64,000 nt of DNA, from assembly GCF_046159835.1 (NCBI RefSeq), contig NZ_JBJXCY010000002.1, positions 558,001 to 622,000 of the forward strand. Reading direction: 5' to 3'. Origin of the DNA: JACKJK01 sp046159835. Lineage in GTDB: Bacteria; Pseudomonadota; Alphaproteobacteria; Rhizobiales; Tepidamorphaceae. Within the stretch, counting starts at the first letter, position 1. Every line of letters begins with the position of its first letter. Both the position numbers and the translations under genes were made by a program. Below are positions 1 through 8,804 of this stretch, in pieces. The notes under the pieces were generated by a model that ran no database searches, was not told the origin of the DNA, and saw only the letters and a program-made list of their open reading frames with translations.

Positions 1-670
1 GCGTATGAAAGATCGGCAGCGCGTGCAGCAGCTTGTCTTGCGATGTGAACTGCCAGTAATCGACCAGCGCCTCTGCATTCGACGCAAGACATTCGTGCGT
101 CAGCATCGCGCCCTTCGAACGCCCCGTCGTGCCGGAGGTGTAGAGGATCGCAGCGAGATCGTCCTTGTCGCGCGCGACATCGTCGAAGATCGTCACGGCC
201 TCCAGGGCTTTCGCCGCCAGCGTGCCGCCGGTATCCGCGTCGGTCTCGCCCGCCTTGGGCGGCTGCCATACGCCCAGCGTCTCGAAGGCGGGCACGTGGT
301 TCTGCTCGGCCACCGCGCGCATGGCATCGCCGCGCTTGGGGTCGGCCACGAACAGCGCAGGCTCGGCATCTGACAGGAAATAGCCGATCTCGTTCTCGGT
401 ATAGGCGGTGTTGAGCGGCAGGAAGACGGCGCCGGCGCGCACCGCGCCGAGATAGAGCATCAGCGCCTCGATGCTTTTCGGCACCTGGGCTGCGACCCGG
501 TCGCCCGGCTTAACGCCAAGGGCCACCAGCGTGTTGGCGAAGCGCCCGGAGACGTCGAGCATGTCCTGGTAGGAGTAGGTCCGACCGTCGGTCAGGTCGC
601 AGAAAAGGGTGTTGGCCGGGTTGGCCGGCATGTGCGACCGGATCAGGTCGAAGAGATGGTTGCCGCTCAT
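1..670 (-). CDS. matB: Malonyl-CoA synthetase, C-terminus cut by window edge
   Basis: Acyl-adenylate-forming enzyme that activates malonate to malonyl-CoA with ATP in the cytosol. Only the N-terminal ~223 residues lie in the window. The protein starts MSGNHLFDLI at the ATG at 670-668. Visible are the N-terminal ANL fold and the A3 phosphate loop ILYTSGTTGRSKGAML near residues 190-205. The neighbouring malonyl-CoA decarboxylase (same strand, 38 bp upstream) and the malonate-type TRAP transporter make malonate the most likely substrate, as in rhizobial mat loci. A methylmalonyl-CoA or generic medium-chain ligase is possible from the ANL fold alone, so the specific call rests on context and overall resemblance to MatB. 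Confidence 0.85.
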   Translation of the reverse strand, partial: MSGNHLFDLIRSHMPANPANTLFCDLTDGRTYSYQDMLDVSGRFANTLVALGVKPGDRVAAQVPKSIEALMLYLGAVRAGAVFLPLNTAYTENEIGYFLSDAEPALFVADPKRGDAMRAVAEQNHVPAFETLGVWQPPKAGETDADTGGTLAAKALEAVTIFDDVARDKDDLAAILYTSGTTGRSKGAMLTHECLASNAEALVDYWQFTSQDKLLHALPIFHT

Positions 671-708
671 AGACGTTCCCTGTTGTGTGGCACGCGCTCG
701 CGTGCCGG

Positions 709-2073
709 CTAGCCCGCCACGAGGTCGCGGCTGGCCCCGCTGCGCCCGCGCTGCAGGCGGTGAACGCGCGGTGCCGCGACGATCCGGCCTTCCTTGACGA
801 AGGCTTCGTGATTGACCTCGATCTCGTCGGGCTCGTAGCGGTAGTTGACCATGATGCCGAGGCTCTGCTGCACACCGCGTGCGCTCGGGTCGGCGGCCCA
901 GTTGACGCGCTCGAGGATCGCGCCGTTGCCCAGGTGGAAGCGCGCCACCGGGTCGTAGGGCCTGCCCTTGCGGTCGCGCGCATTGAGGAAGTAGGAGGCC
1001 GCCAGCTGGGTCAGCACCTGCTCGTCCTCGCCCGCCGGCAACTCGGCCGCTTCCGCGTGGGCGAAGGCGCGCGTCACTGCCTCGCGTTCCACATCGTTCA
1101 GCGCGGACGCCTCGCCCTCTGGCAGTTCGCCCATCTGCTGGTTGAGCCACTTCACGAACCCCGGAACCGGCGACAGCGTCACATAGGTCTTCAGGTTCGG
1201 CAGTTCGCGGCTCAGTTCCTCCACCACCTGCTTGATGAGGAAGCTACCGAAGGAAACCCCGGCAAGCCCGCTCTGGCAGTTGGAGATGGAATAGAACGTC
1301 GCCGTCGTCGCCTTGCGCGGATCGATCGGCTCGCGCCCATCGGCGAGGATCGGCGGGATGGCGGTCGGTATGTCCGTCGTCAGCGCCACTTCCACGAAGA
1401 TCAGCGGATCGTCGGAAAGACGCGGATGGAAGAAGGCGTAGAGCCTGCGGTCCGGCGGATCGATCCGGCGACGCAGGTCTTCCCAACCGTGAATCTCGTG
1501 AACCGCCTCGTAGCGGATGATCTTTTCAAGGATCGCCGCCGGTGTCTGCCAGTCGATGCGTCGCAGCACGAGAAACCCCCTGTTGAACCACGATCCGAAC
1601 AGATGGATGAAATCGGAATTGGTCGCCGCCCAGTCCGGGTTCTCGCGCAGGCCCTTGAGAAGGTCCTTGCGCATCGAGACCAGCAGCGCGGTGCCGTTGG
1701 GGGCTAGGTTGAGCCGGCGGAAAAGCTCCTGACGGCGCGGCTCGCTGGCTTCGCTCATCTTGCGGCCAGCCCCGTCATCGGGAACTTCGAGAAAGCGTTC
1801 CGCCGCGACGCGCGCCGCCTCCAGGTCGACGCCGAAGCGGTCGGCGATGACATCGATCACCTCGGCGCGCCCGCGCGCGTCAAGTTCGGCATAGCGCTCG
1901 AAGATTTCGCGCGCGATAGCGACACCGGACGCCTCGCCGCGTTCAGAGAGCAACTGTTCGAACAGGTCGGCAAAGCTGCCCGTTTCGCCTTTCCGGTCAC
2001 GGCCGGAAAAGTCGATCATCGAGCGGCCGCGCTCGGCGATGGTCGAGAGGATGTCGTTGAACAGCGTACTCAA
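709..2073 (-). CDS. matA: Malonyl-CoA decarboxylase
   Basis: Decarboxylates malonyl-CoA to acetyl-CoA and CO2, the second step of malonate use. The C-terminal catalytic part carries the family's FYSISNCQ and LSPVPGF segments, and the N-terminal helical part begins STLFNDILSTIAERGR as in other bacterial MCDs. No ATG precedes that segment. The best start is the TTG at 2073-2071, which overlaps the matM stop codon and gives 454 residues, close to the family length. The next ATG (2019) would remove 18 residues of the conserved N-terminus. It is translationally coupled to the TRAP large subunit upstream and followed by matB. Confidence 0.9.
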   Translation of the reverse strand: MSTLFNDILSTIAERGRSMIDFSGRDRKGETGSFADLFEQLLSERGEASGVAIAREIFERYAELDARGRAEVIDVIADRFGVDLEAARVAAERFLEVPDDGAGRKMSEASEPRRQELFRRLNLAPNGTALLVSMRKDLLKGLRENPDWAATNSDFIHLFGSWFNRGFLVLRRIDWQTPAAILEKIIRYEAVHEIHGWEDLRRRIDPPDRRLYAFFHPRLSDDPLIFVEVALTTDIPTAIPPILADGREPIDPRKATTATFYSISNCQSGLAGVSFGSFLIKQVVEELSRELPNLKTYVTLSPVPGFVKWLNQQMGELPEGEASALNDVEREAVTRAFAHAEAAELPAGEDEQVLTQLAASYFLNARDRKGRPYDPVARFHLGNGAILERVNWAADPSARGVQQSLGIMVNYRYEPDEIEVNHEAFVKEGRIVAAPRVHRLQRGRSGASRDLVAG

Positions 2074-3398
2074 ATCGCGGGTCCCATCAGCATGGTGGGC
2101 AGCCAGGTCGCCAGTTGCGGCATCAGGCAGAGCAGCACGATGGCGAGTACCATGCAGGCTACATAGGGCAGCGATCCCAGAAGGATCGTCTTGAGTTTTA
2201 TATCCGGCGCAATGCCGTTGATGACATAGAGGTTCAGCCCGACCGGCGGCGTGATGAGGCCGATCTCCATGTTGATCGTCAGCACGACGGCGAACCAGTA
2301 CGGGTCGAAACCGGCCTGCGTGACAATGGGCAGCAGGATGGGTGCCGCCATCAGGATCACCGCCACCGGCGGCAGGAAGAACCCGGCCACCAGCAGGAAC
2401 AGGTTGATCCACAGCATCAGCACCCAGCGGCTCACCTCCAGCGTGCCGATCCACTGCGCGATGGACTGGGTGATGAACAGGCTCGACAGCATGTAGGAGA
2501 AGACACCTGCTGCCGCGATGATGAAGAGGATCATCACGGATTCGCGCGTTGAATCCCGCAGGACGACCCACAACGCGTCGGGTGCCCAGAGCCGGTAGAT
2601 TATGACCGCCACGAACACGCAGAGCAGCGCACCAACAGCGGCCGTCTCCGAAGGTGTCGCGACGCCTCCATAAAGCGCGTAGAGCACGCCCGCGATGATT
2701 GCCAGGAATGGCAGGACGCGCGGCAGGATCTCGAAGCGTTCCGACCAGGTGTAGCTTACGCGGCCAAGCGCGACGTTCGCGTCATCGCTGCGCCAGGTGC
2801 TGTAGAGCGACCACAGCATGAACAGGAACACGAGCAGGAAACCCGGGATCACCCCGGCCAGGAACAGCCGCCCGATCGAAGTCTCCGTCGCGATCCCGTA
2901 GACGATCATCGTGACAGAGGGCGGGATCAGGATGCCAAGCGTGCCGCCGGCCGCAATGGAGCCCGCAGCGACCCCGTCCGGGTAGCCGCGGCGGCGCATT
3001 TCGGGAATGCCCATCTTGCCGATCGCCGCGCAGGTGGCGGGCGACGAGCCGGACATGGCAGCAAACAGCGCACAGGCGCCGAGATTGGAGATGACGAGAC
3101 CGCCCGGCACCCGCGTCAGCCAGCGGTCGAGCGCCTCGTAGAGGTCAGACCCCGCCCGTGTCGAGGCAATGGCCGCCCCCATGATGATGAACATGGGGAT
3201 CGACAGCAGCGCGAAGTTGTCGAGCTTGCCGAACAGGATTTCCGGGATCAGTTCAAGCGAGCGGACACCGTCGAACACGAGCAGGAAGCCCATCGAGACG
3301 ATGAGCAGGCCCATGGCAACGGAGACGCCGGAAAACAGCACGAGAATGGTGCAGACGGCGATGATCAGCGAAAGGAGAAGCGGGTCCATCTGCGGCAC
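2070..3398 (-). CDS. matM: TRAP transporter large permease (DctM/MatM)
   Basis: Large integral-membrane subunit of a tripartite ATP-independent periplasmic transporter in the inner membrane, which moves the solute using an ion gradient. 442 residues of alternating hydrophobic segments with DctM-typical stretches such as SGSSPATCAAIGKMGIPEM and LGILIPPSVTMI. The GTG start at 3398 directly abuts the matQ stop; an ATG three codons in (3389) is the alternative. Context with malonyl-CoA enzymes points to malonate as substrate, parallel to the MatPQM system of Sinorhizobium. Confidence 0.9.
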   Translation of the reverse strand: MPQMDPLLLSLIIAVCTILVLFSGVSVAMGLLIVSMGFLLVFDGVRSLELIPEILFGKLDNFALLSIPMFIIMGAAIASTRAGSDLYEALDRWLTRVPGGLVISNLGACALFAAMSGSSPATCAAIGKMGIPEMRRRGYPDGVAAGSIAAGGTLGILIPPSVTMIVYGIATETSIGRLFLAGVIPGFLLVFLFMLWSLYSTWRSDDANVALGRVSYTWSERFEILPRVLPFLAIIAGVLYALYGGVATPSETAAVGALLCVFVAVIIYRLWAPDALWVVLRDSTRESVMILFIIAAAGVFSYMLSSLFITQSIAQWIGTLEVSRWVLMLWINLFLLVAGFFLPPVAVILMAAPILLPIVTQAGFDPYWFAVVLTINMEIGLITPPVGLNLYVINGIAPDIKLKTILLGSLPYVACMVLAIVLLCLMPQLATWLPTMLMGPAI

Positions 3399-3944
3399 TC
3401 ACAGCTGCGTTGAATCGTCGAGACCGAACGGCTTGTCGCGCCCATCGGCAAGCGCAAGCATGTCGGCCAGGTATTGCAGGAACAGGAGTCCGAACCCGAC
3501 GGGCATCGCCAAGTAGGGAATCCAGAGCCGCACGCCCCAAACGGTGTCCGAGCGCCAGCCCCGGCTCCACGCCACGTACCAGAACTCGATCCCGTAGAAG
3601 AGGATCACCCCGCACACGATCAGCACCAGCACGCAGACGAACCACGCCAGTCCCTTGCGGGCGCCCGGCGAGAGCAGCATCGGCACCAGGTCCACGTTCA
3701 CGTGGCCCCGAAGTTTCTGGACATAGGGAAGGCCGATCAGCGTCGCGGCGACCATCAGGTAGATGACCATTTCGGTCTGCCAGACGGTTGACTGGTTCAG
3801 CAGGAAGCGGACCCAGATCATCTGGCAGGTGATGGCGACCGCCATCACGATCATGCCGGCGGCAACGAAACCCGCCAGCGTGGAGAGACGGTCCATCGTG
3901 CGCACGAACGCGCCGATTGCCGTGGAATATTGGTGTTCGGCCAT
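3399..3944 (-). CDS. matQ: TRAP transporter small permease (DctQ/MatQ)
   Basis: Four-helix small membrane subunit that pairs with the DctM-type protein. 181 residues. The conserved DctQ segment with a Trp-rich helix (QMIWVRFLLNQSTVWQTEM) is present around residues 42-62, followed by the helix with LIGLPYVQKLRGHVNVD. It lies between matP and matM. An 86-bp gap containing a strong hairpin separates it from matP, whereas it abuts matM without a gap. Confidence 0.88.
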   Translation of the reverse strand: MAEHQYSTAIGAFVRTMDRLSTLAGFVAAGMIVMAVAITCQMIWVRFLLNQSTVWQTEMVIYLMVAATLIGLPYVQKLRGHVNVDLVPMLLSPGARKGLAWFVCVLVLIVCGVILFYGIEFWYVAWSRGWRSDTVWGVRLWIPYLAMPVGFGLLFLQYLADMLALADGRDKPFGLDDSTQL

Positions 3945-3980
3945 GTTCGCCGTGTCCGCGCCCGAAGCGTGAGAAGGAAA

Positions 3981-4007
3981 CTCCCGCGCGGCTTGTCCGC
4001 GCGGGAG
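3981..4007 (-). terminator. Intercistronic hairpin between matP and matQ
   Basis: Perfect 10-bp GC-only inverted repeat, CTCCCGCGCG (3981-3990) and CGCGCGGGAG (3998-4007), with a 7-nt loop. There is no T-run after it on the transcribed (minus) strand. It therefore looks like a partial terminator or 3' stabiliser that would raise matP (binding protein) message over matQM, rather than a full stop. Confidence 0.6.
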
Positions 4008-4030
4008 GATTGGGTCGTGTCAGGCGCGGG

Positions 4031-5017
4031 TCACTCGACCGCGAGCGCCTTGTCGAGCAGTTCCTGGCCGCCGTCGACGTTCTCGGCGAAGTTCTTGTAG
4101 GAGCTGTTCTTGGCGATCTCGCGCCAGGCGTTGAACTCGTCCTGCGTCATGTTGGCGATCTCGACACCGTTGTCCTTGAACACCTTCACGGACGCCGCGT
4201 CCTCGGACTTCGCCTCTTCGAGGTAGAAATCCTGAGCCATCTTGGCACCTTCCATCAGGGCCTTCTGCTGCTCTTCGTTGAGGGACTCGAACTTCGACTT
4301 GTTCATCAGCAGCGGCTGGTACATGAACCACAGCGCGACGTCGCCGGCCGGGGTGTAGCACTTCACCTGCTCGTAGATGCGGTAGCTGACGAAGCTGGAA
4401 GACGACGTGTTGGCCGCCTGCAAAACGCCGGTCTGCATGGCGTTGTAGATTTCAGACGACGCCATCGATGCGATCGAGGCACCGGCTTCCGCAAGCATCT
4501 GCTCGAACGCCTTGCCGGCTGCGCGGGTCTGAAGGCCCTGCACGTCTTCCGGTTTGGTGATGCACTTGTCCTTGCCCGCGAAACCGCCGGCCAGGTAGCC
4601 GTGCACGAGAACCATGACGTCATCTTCCGCCATGATGCTCTCGATCTCTTCCATGAACGGGGACTCGTTCAGGCGCGCGGCATGATCGTGGTTCTTCACC
4701 AGCCCCGGCATCAGGGTCAGGTTGTACTGCGGGCGCTGGCCGCCGGCGTAGGACAGCGGGAAGATCGTCATGTCGAGCTGGCCGCGTGACAGCGGCTTGT
4801 ACTGCTCGCGCGGCTTGAACAGCGACTTCGACGGGAAAATCTGGATTTCGAGATCGACGCCCGCGTCCTTGACGTGGTTGGCGACCATTTCCGCCACCTT
4901 GTGGCGCACGTCGGACGGCGACCACTGGTGCGACAGGCGCAGGGTTTCCGCAGACGCCGTCGTGGCGATGCAGGCTGCCGCGCCGGCGGCGAGCAGAAGT
5001 TTGAATTTACCGAGCAT
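4031..5017 (-). CDS. matP: TRAP transporter solute-binding protein (DctP/MatP)
   Basis: Periplasmic solute-binding protein that delivers the substrate, inferred to be malonate, to MatQM. 328 residues. It has a Sec signal peptide of about 23 residues (MLGKFKLLLAAGAAACIATT...ASA) followed by mature ETLRLSHQW. DctP-family features include the central substrate-Arg region TRAAGKAFEQML. The start at 5017 is chosen because it begins the signal peptide and has GGGAGGAAA just upstream; longer readings to 5080 lack this. It is the first gene of the mat operon and is followed by a hairpin. Confidence 0.9.
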   Translation of the reverse strand: MLGKFKLLLAAGAAACIATTASAETLRLSHQWSPSDVRHKVAEMVANHVKDAGVDLEIQIFPSKSLFKPREQYKPLSRGQLDMTIFPLSYAGGQRPQYNLTLMPGLVKNHDHAARLNESPFMEEIESIMAEDDVMVLVHGYLAGGFAGKDKCITKPEDVQGLQTRAAGKAFEQMLAEAGASIASMASSEIYNAMQTGVLQAANTSSSSFVSYRIYEQVKCYTPAGDVALWFMYQPLLMNKSKFESLNEEQQKALMEGAKMAQDFYLEEAKSEDAASVKVFKDNGVEIANMTQDEFNAWREIAKNSSYKNFAENVDGGQELLDKALAVE

Positions 5018-5109
5018 GGATTTCCTCCCAGGTGACCCGTTTCGGGCCGGTTGCTGAATTTGGCCGGTCGTTACCGGCATGAATTGACCGCTTTTCGGCC
5101 TTGGCCCGC

Positions 5110-5138
5110 ATAAGAACGCCCGATTGCATCCGCGTCAA
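5110..5138 (-). promoter_or_regulatory. Putative sigma70-type promoter of the mat operon
   Basis: Reading leftward, a -35 TTGACG (5138-5133) and a -10 TCTTAT (5115-5110) are separated by 17 bp. They lie about 95 bp upstream of the matP start codon. The regulator palindrome sits only 4 bp upstream of the -35 element. Inferred from consensus only. Confidence 0.5.
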
Positions 5139-5142
5139 GAAA

Positions 5143-5156
5143 GATTGTATACAATC
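5143..5156. promoter_or_regulatory. 14-bp perfect palindrome, probable GntR operator
   Basis: GATTGTATACAATC is a perfect inverted repeat in the mat/GntR divergent region. It fits the short TTGTATACAA-like sites bound by FadR/FCD-type GntR proteins. Its end is 3 bp before the ATG of the divergent GntR gene and 4 bp from the -35 of the mat promoter, so one bound dimer could affect both directions. Confidence 0.7.
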
Positions 5157-5159
5157 CTC

Positions 5160-5867
5160 ATGTCCGATGTCGTCTCCACAGATCTGAACAAGACAGCGCC
5201 CGGGCGTGCGGCCCGCCCGGTGCGGCGCGCCAACACGCTGCGTGACGCCATTGCGCAGGACATCGCAACCGGCGCCTTTGCACCCGGCGAGCGTCTGGAC
5301 GAAGTTGCGCTGGCCAACCGCTTCGGTGTCTCCCGCACGCCGATCCGCGAAGCACTGATGCAGCTGGGAACAATGGGCCTGGTGGAGATGCGGCCCCACC
5401 GCGGGGCCTTCGTGCGCAAGATCGGCATCGCCGAACTGGTCGAGATGATCGAGGTGATGGCGGAACTGGAAGGCATGTGTGCACGCCTCGCCGCGCGGCG
5501 CATGTCAGCCGCCGAGATCGACGCGCTGGAACAGATCCACCTCGACTGCGCCAAGGCCGCCGAGACCGGTGACCCGGACGCCTACTATTACGAGAACGAG
5601 CGCTTCCACCGTGCACTCTATGCCGGCGGACACAATGCCTTCCTGACGGAGGAAGCCGGTCGCCTCCACGAGCGGACCAAGGTCTATCGTCGGCTGCAGC
5701 TTCGCGTACGCGGGCGCATCGACAATTCCTTCACCGAGCACGCCGCCGTGGTGGATGCGATCCGGGCCGGCGACCAGCAAGCCTCGGAACGCGCCGCGCG
5801 CGAGCACGTCCTCATCCAGGGCGAACGCTTCAACGATTTCGTCGCCAGCCTCGACGACAACAGCTGA
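5160..5867 (+). CDS. GntR-family (FCD domain) regulator of the mat locus
   Basis: Cytosolic DNA-binding regulator, 235 residues. The N-terminal winged helix includes FGVSRTPIREALMQLGTMGLVEM, the GntR recognition helix, at residues ~50-75. A C-terminal FCD ligand domain follows, with metal-type residues such as ENERFHRALYAGGHN. Divergent from matPQMAB, it matches the position of the malonate regulator described in Sinorhizobium (GtrA). The ATG at 5160 has no ribosome site because the palindrome occupies that place. The message may be leaderless, or an in-frame TTG at 5124 may be used, which would put the operator inside the gene. Confidence 0.85.
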   Translation: MSDVVSTDLNKTAPGRAARPVRRANTLRDAIAQDIATGAFAPGERLDEVALANRFGVSRTPIREALMQLGTMGLVEMRPHRGAFVRKIGIAELVEMIEVMAELEGMCARLAARRMSAAEIDALEQIHLDCAKAAETGDPDAYYYENERFHRALYAGGHNAFLTEEAGRLHERTKVYRRLQLRVRGRIDNSFTEHAAVVDAIRAGDQQASERAAREHVLIQGERFNDFVASLDDNS

Positions 5868-5873
5868 CCGGGT

Positions 5874-6986
5874 TCAGGCGGCAGGTCGGACCGAGTGCAA
5901 TCCCGGCAGACCGGACAAGTCATCGCTGACGTCGCCCCTCTCGCAGTCATAGTCTTCGATGAGCGTCTTCAGGTGCGCGCAAACCGCCGCGCGCCGCTCC
6001 ACCCGGCCGGGGTGGCTGCGAACGAGAGAACCAAGCCCCGTCCCCTCCGAATGTTTCGTCACGCGGTCGATTAGGTCGATGAAGGCCAGGGGATCGGCGT
6101 TCGCCGCAACCATCAATTCGGCGCTCCGCATGTCGGCTTCTGTCTCGAAGCCGCGCGCATAAGACAGCGTCGAGAAGGCGACGGCCGTGCCTGCGAGGCT
6201 CTCGACGATCTGGCCGGCATCGCCGCCGATGACCCCGAGCATGAACCAGACGCCTGCCAGCCGGTAGATCTGTTGCAGGGAATGACGCTTCTCGACATGG
6301 GCGATCTCATGGGCGAGCACGCCAGCCAGTTCCCCATCGTGCTTCGAGCGCGCGACCAGTTGATCCGTCATGACGATCGAGCCGCCCGGCAGCGCGATGG
6401 CATTCGCGCCAATCCGTCCGCCATCGCGGAAGTGCAGCCTGAGCGGCACGGCATCGAACCCGGAGTCCTGAACAAGCTCATCGAAGCGCGCCGTCAGCCG
6501 CGCCTGCGTTTCCTCGTCAAGCTTGGTCGGTTGCATCGTGGCGCGTTCCAGCGTCGCCAGAACGCCGGCATCCATCGCCGTCATCACGTTGAGCGGCGTC
6601 AGGTGCGCCCCGACATAGGCCAGCGCCGGCGTGCCGTAGCGAAACACGCCGATGATGAGGAGCACCGTCAGGACCGCGATGATGCCGCTCTTGACCAGAG
6701 AACTCTCGGTTCGCAGCAGCCAGCCCGAAAAGCCGCCCGAACCGCCGAGCAGTGCGTCGACGGCATCATCGTCGCGGGTGTGGAACACGTTGGCATCGGT
6801 AAAGCTGATCGCGCGCACCACGCCCGGAAGGCGCTCGCTGGTCCGGGCAATCTGCAAGCCGTTGAAGATATCGCCCGCCTCGGTTGTGACGGTGTAACGG
6901 CCCTCCCCCGTACCATCTCGCTCCAGCGTAGCCGGTTGGCTGGTTGCGGTTCCCGGCCGGAAGAAGTTTCCGCTGATGCTGGTCAT
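5874..6986 (-). CDS. M48 family membrane-associated metallopeptidase
   Basis: Zinc endopeptidase of the HtpX/Oma1-like M48 group, probably acting on membrane proteins. 370 residues. The N-terminal ~110 residues look like a Bcr-type beta domain (TVTTEAGDIFNGLQIARTS), then one transmembrane helix (GIIAVLTVLLIIGVFRYG), then the catalytic domain with HEIAH and the downstream ETEAD glutamate motif. Start MTSISGN at 6986. It follows the YjgN-like gene by 16 bp on the same strand, a pairing common in alphaproteobacteria, and converges with the GntR gene. Confidence 0.85.
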   Translation of the reverse strand: MTSISGNFFRPGTATSQPATLERDGTGEGRYTVTTEAGDIFNGLQIARTSERLPGVVRAISFTDANVFHTRDDDAVDALLGGSGGFSGWLLRTESSLVKSGIIAVLTVLLIIGVFRYGTPALAYVGAHLTPLNVMTAMDAGVLATLERATMQPTKLDEETQARLTARFDELVQDSGFDAVPLRLHFRDGGRIGANAIALPGGSIVMTDQLVARSKHDGELAGVLAHEIAHVEKRHSLQQIYRLAGVWFMLGVIGGDAGQIVESLAGTAVAFSTLSYARGFETEADMRSAELMVAANADPLAFIDLIDRVTKHSEGTGLGSLVRSHPGRVERRAAVCAHLKTLIEDYDCERGDVSDDLSGLPGLHSVRPAA

Positions 6987-7002
6987 GCTTCCTCTTCCAG
7001 CC

Positions 7003-8082
7003 TCACAGGCCGAAATCGATTCCCCCGATATCGAGGTACTCGGCTGCGGCCGCCGGTCCGGCATCGGCGCGAACGTCGACGAACTGGGCAAGCGATTCCG
7101 GACCATCAAGCGCGGTGTTGGCTGCAAGGTAGCGCCAGTGGCGGATCATCGCCCAGGGGCGCGCCATGCCGATAGTCGCGATGGTCGCCAGGAAATTACT
7201 CGCGATGATCCAGGTGTAGCGCCACCGCGAGAGCGACGAGAGCAACTGCACCTCTTCACCGAGCGCGGTATGGTTATAGGCGATGTTGCGCACGCCGGAG
7301 GTGTAGAAGAACACCACAAGTACCGATGTCAGGTAAAATGCAGACACCGCGCTCATCGCCAGAGACAGGTTCATGGCCTGCCCGGCACTGACGCGCGCCA
7401 GGTCCGGGTTGAGCGCTCCAATCAGTCCGGTCACGTTTGCCACGGTGCCAAGCACCAACCCCACGACTGCCAGGCCCACACCGGCAACGATGTAGAACAG
7501 AACGCTGCTGCCGAGATTGCCGTAGAACGGACCGATCGGCGCCTGGAACCGGAATGGCTCCGTCCCGTAGCGCAGGTTATTGGCGATGTAGCGCACACGC
7601 ATCCGGCTCATGAAGGGCAGCAGAAGTCCGGCCGTCAGGCCGACCGCAACGGGCATCAGCAGGAATATGCCGAACGCTTTCCAGTAGCTGCCCCTGAAAT
7701 TGAACCGCACGTTGCGATAGCTCGTCATCCGCGCGTTGAAGGCGATGGCCTTGTTGATGATCCACGGCAGCGCGGTGAGATAGGCAAGCAGGATGACCGG
7801 TCCGAGCCAGAGCACCGCCGGCGCCACGAAGTTCACCAGTTGCAGGACGCCGATGGCGACCACGACGATGATGCGGCCAATGAGGATCTGCACGGGGCGT
7901 GCGTGATAATCGAAGCTGTGCCCGTCGAGATGCGTATTGCCGTAGAAATACCGCAAATACCTGACTTTCGCCCAGGCCGTGTAGATTCCGATGGTGAGAA
8001 CCGAAAGGAACAGGTTGACGATCCAGATGCCGAAATAGTCTTTCGACGATCCTGTGAAGGAGAATTCGTGCCTGGTCGCCAA
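7003..8082 (-). CDS. YjgN (DUF898) family inner-membrane protein
   Basis: 359 residues with multiple transmembrane helices and the DUF898 signature (GSSKDYFGIWIVNLFLSV, IGIYTAWAKVR, RYFYGNTHLDG) repeated in related forms along the chain. Function unknown; often next to an M48 peptidase, as here. The start is the TTG at 8082, preceded by a GGGGG ribosome site 8 nt upstream. An in-frame stop lies 11 codons further up with no ATG or GTG between. Confidence 0.8.
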   Translation of the reverse strand: MATRHEFSFTGSSKDYFGIWIVNLFLSVLTIGIYTAWAKVRYLRYFYGNTHLDGHSFDYHARPVQILIGRIIVVVAIGVLQLVNFVAPAVLWLGPVILLAYLTALPWIINKAIAFNARMTSYRNVRFNFRGSYWKAFGIFLLMPVAVGLTAGLLLPFMSRMRVRYIANNLRYGTEPFRFQAPIGPFYGNLGSSVLFYIVAGVGLAVVGLVLGTVANVTGLIGALNPDLARVSAGQAMNLSLAMSAVSAFYLTSVLVVFFYTSGVRNIAYNHTALGEEVQLLSSLSRWRYTWIIASNFLATIATIGMARPWAMIRHWRYLAANTALDGPESLAQFVDVRADAGPAAAAEYLDIGGIDFGL

Positions 8083-8180
8083 GTCATTGCCCCCGCAATT
8101 GCGCCCATATCTTTAAGCGGCGTAATAGCGACAGCACGATTACGGAAAGTCAACCGTAGGTTGTTGACGCGTTGGCAGGA

Positions 8181-8795
8181 TCAGGGTCCGCGCCAGTCGA
8201 TCTGGCAGATTTCCGCCGATCGCCCGTCCAGATTCCAGACACGCCCAAAGTCGCGCACCTTGCCCTTGAGGCTTTTGGCGATGGTGACGTCGGGACCCAT
8301 CCAGTATTGGGTGTTGGTCACCTTGACCTGCGCATCCGGGTTGGCCCCGGCAATCGGCTGGATGGCACCGAGGATGTGCTTGCCGGCGCTGACGTGGCGC
8401 ACGTCGCCATCGGTGTGGAACTCCACCTGCTCGCGCCGCGAGCCGAGATAGGTCCCGACCAGCATCCGGAACAGGCCGGTGGTGCCGCGCGCACGGCCGG
8501 AGAAGATCTGTTCAAGGGCGGCAAACTGTGCGCCGGTCGCGCGCTCGTCGATATATCCGGCAACCGTCCAGTTGCCCTCGCTCATGCGGCCGGGAATGTC
8601 GAGCATCATCGCGATGGCGAGGCCCGACAGCGAGGTATCGCCCCAGTGGCCGTCATCGATTCGCACGGCCAGCCAGGCCTGGCAGTAGCCGTAGGTCGGC
8701 GGGTGGTCGCCAAGCGAAACAACACAGGGGCAGAAGATCTCGCAATTGCAGTTGAGGGCCAGTTCGCCCCGAATGTTCCACTCCGGAATGTTCAT
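8181..8795 (-). CDS. DUF1326 domain protein
   Basis: 204 residues covering the whole DUF1326 family. It starts with a cysteine-rich segment, NCNCEIFCPCVVSLG, near residues 16-30, suggesting metal or Fe-S binding although no activity is established. It lies 9 bp after a DUF2182 membrane protein on the same strand. These two families are frequently neighbours, so a membrane complex or shared metal-related pathway is plausible. Cytosolic, no signal peptide. Confidence 0.8.
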   Translation of the reverse strand: MNIPEWNIRGELALNCNCEIFCPCVVSLGDHPPTYGYCQAWLAVRIDDGHWGDTSLSGLAIAMMLDIPGRMSEGNWTVAGYIDERATGAQFAALEQIFSGRARGTTGLFRMLVGTYLGSRREQVEFHTDGDVRHVSAGKHILGAIQPIAGANPDAQVKVTNTQYWMGPDVTIAKSLKGKVRDFGRVWNLDGRSAEICQIDWRGP

Positions 8796-8804
8796 CGCCG
8801 TCCC

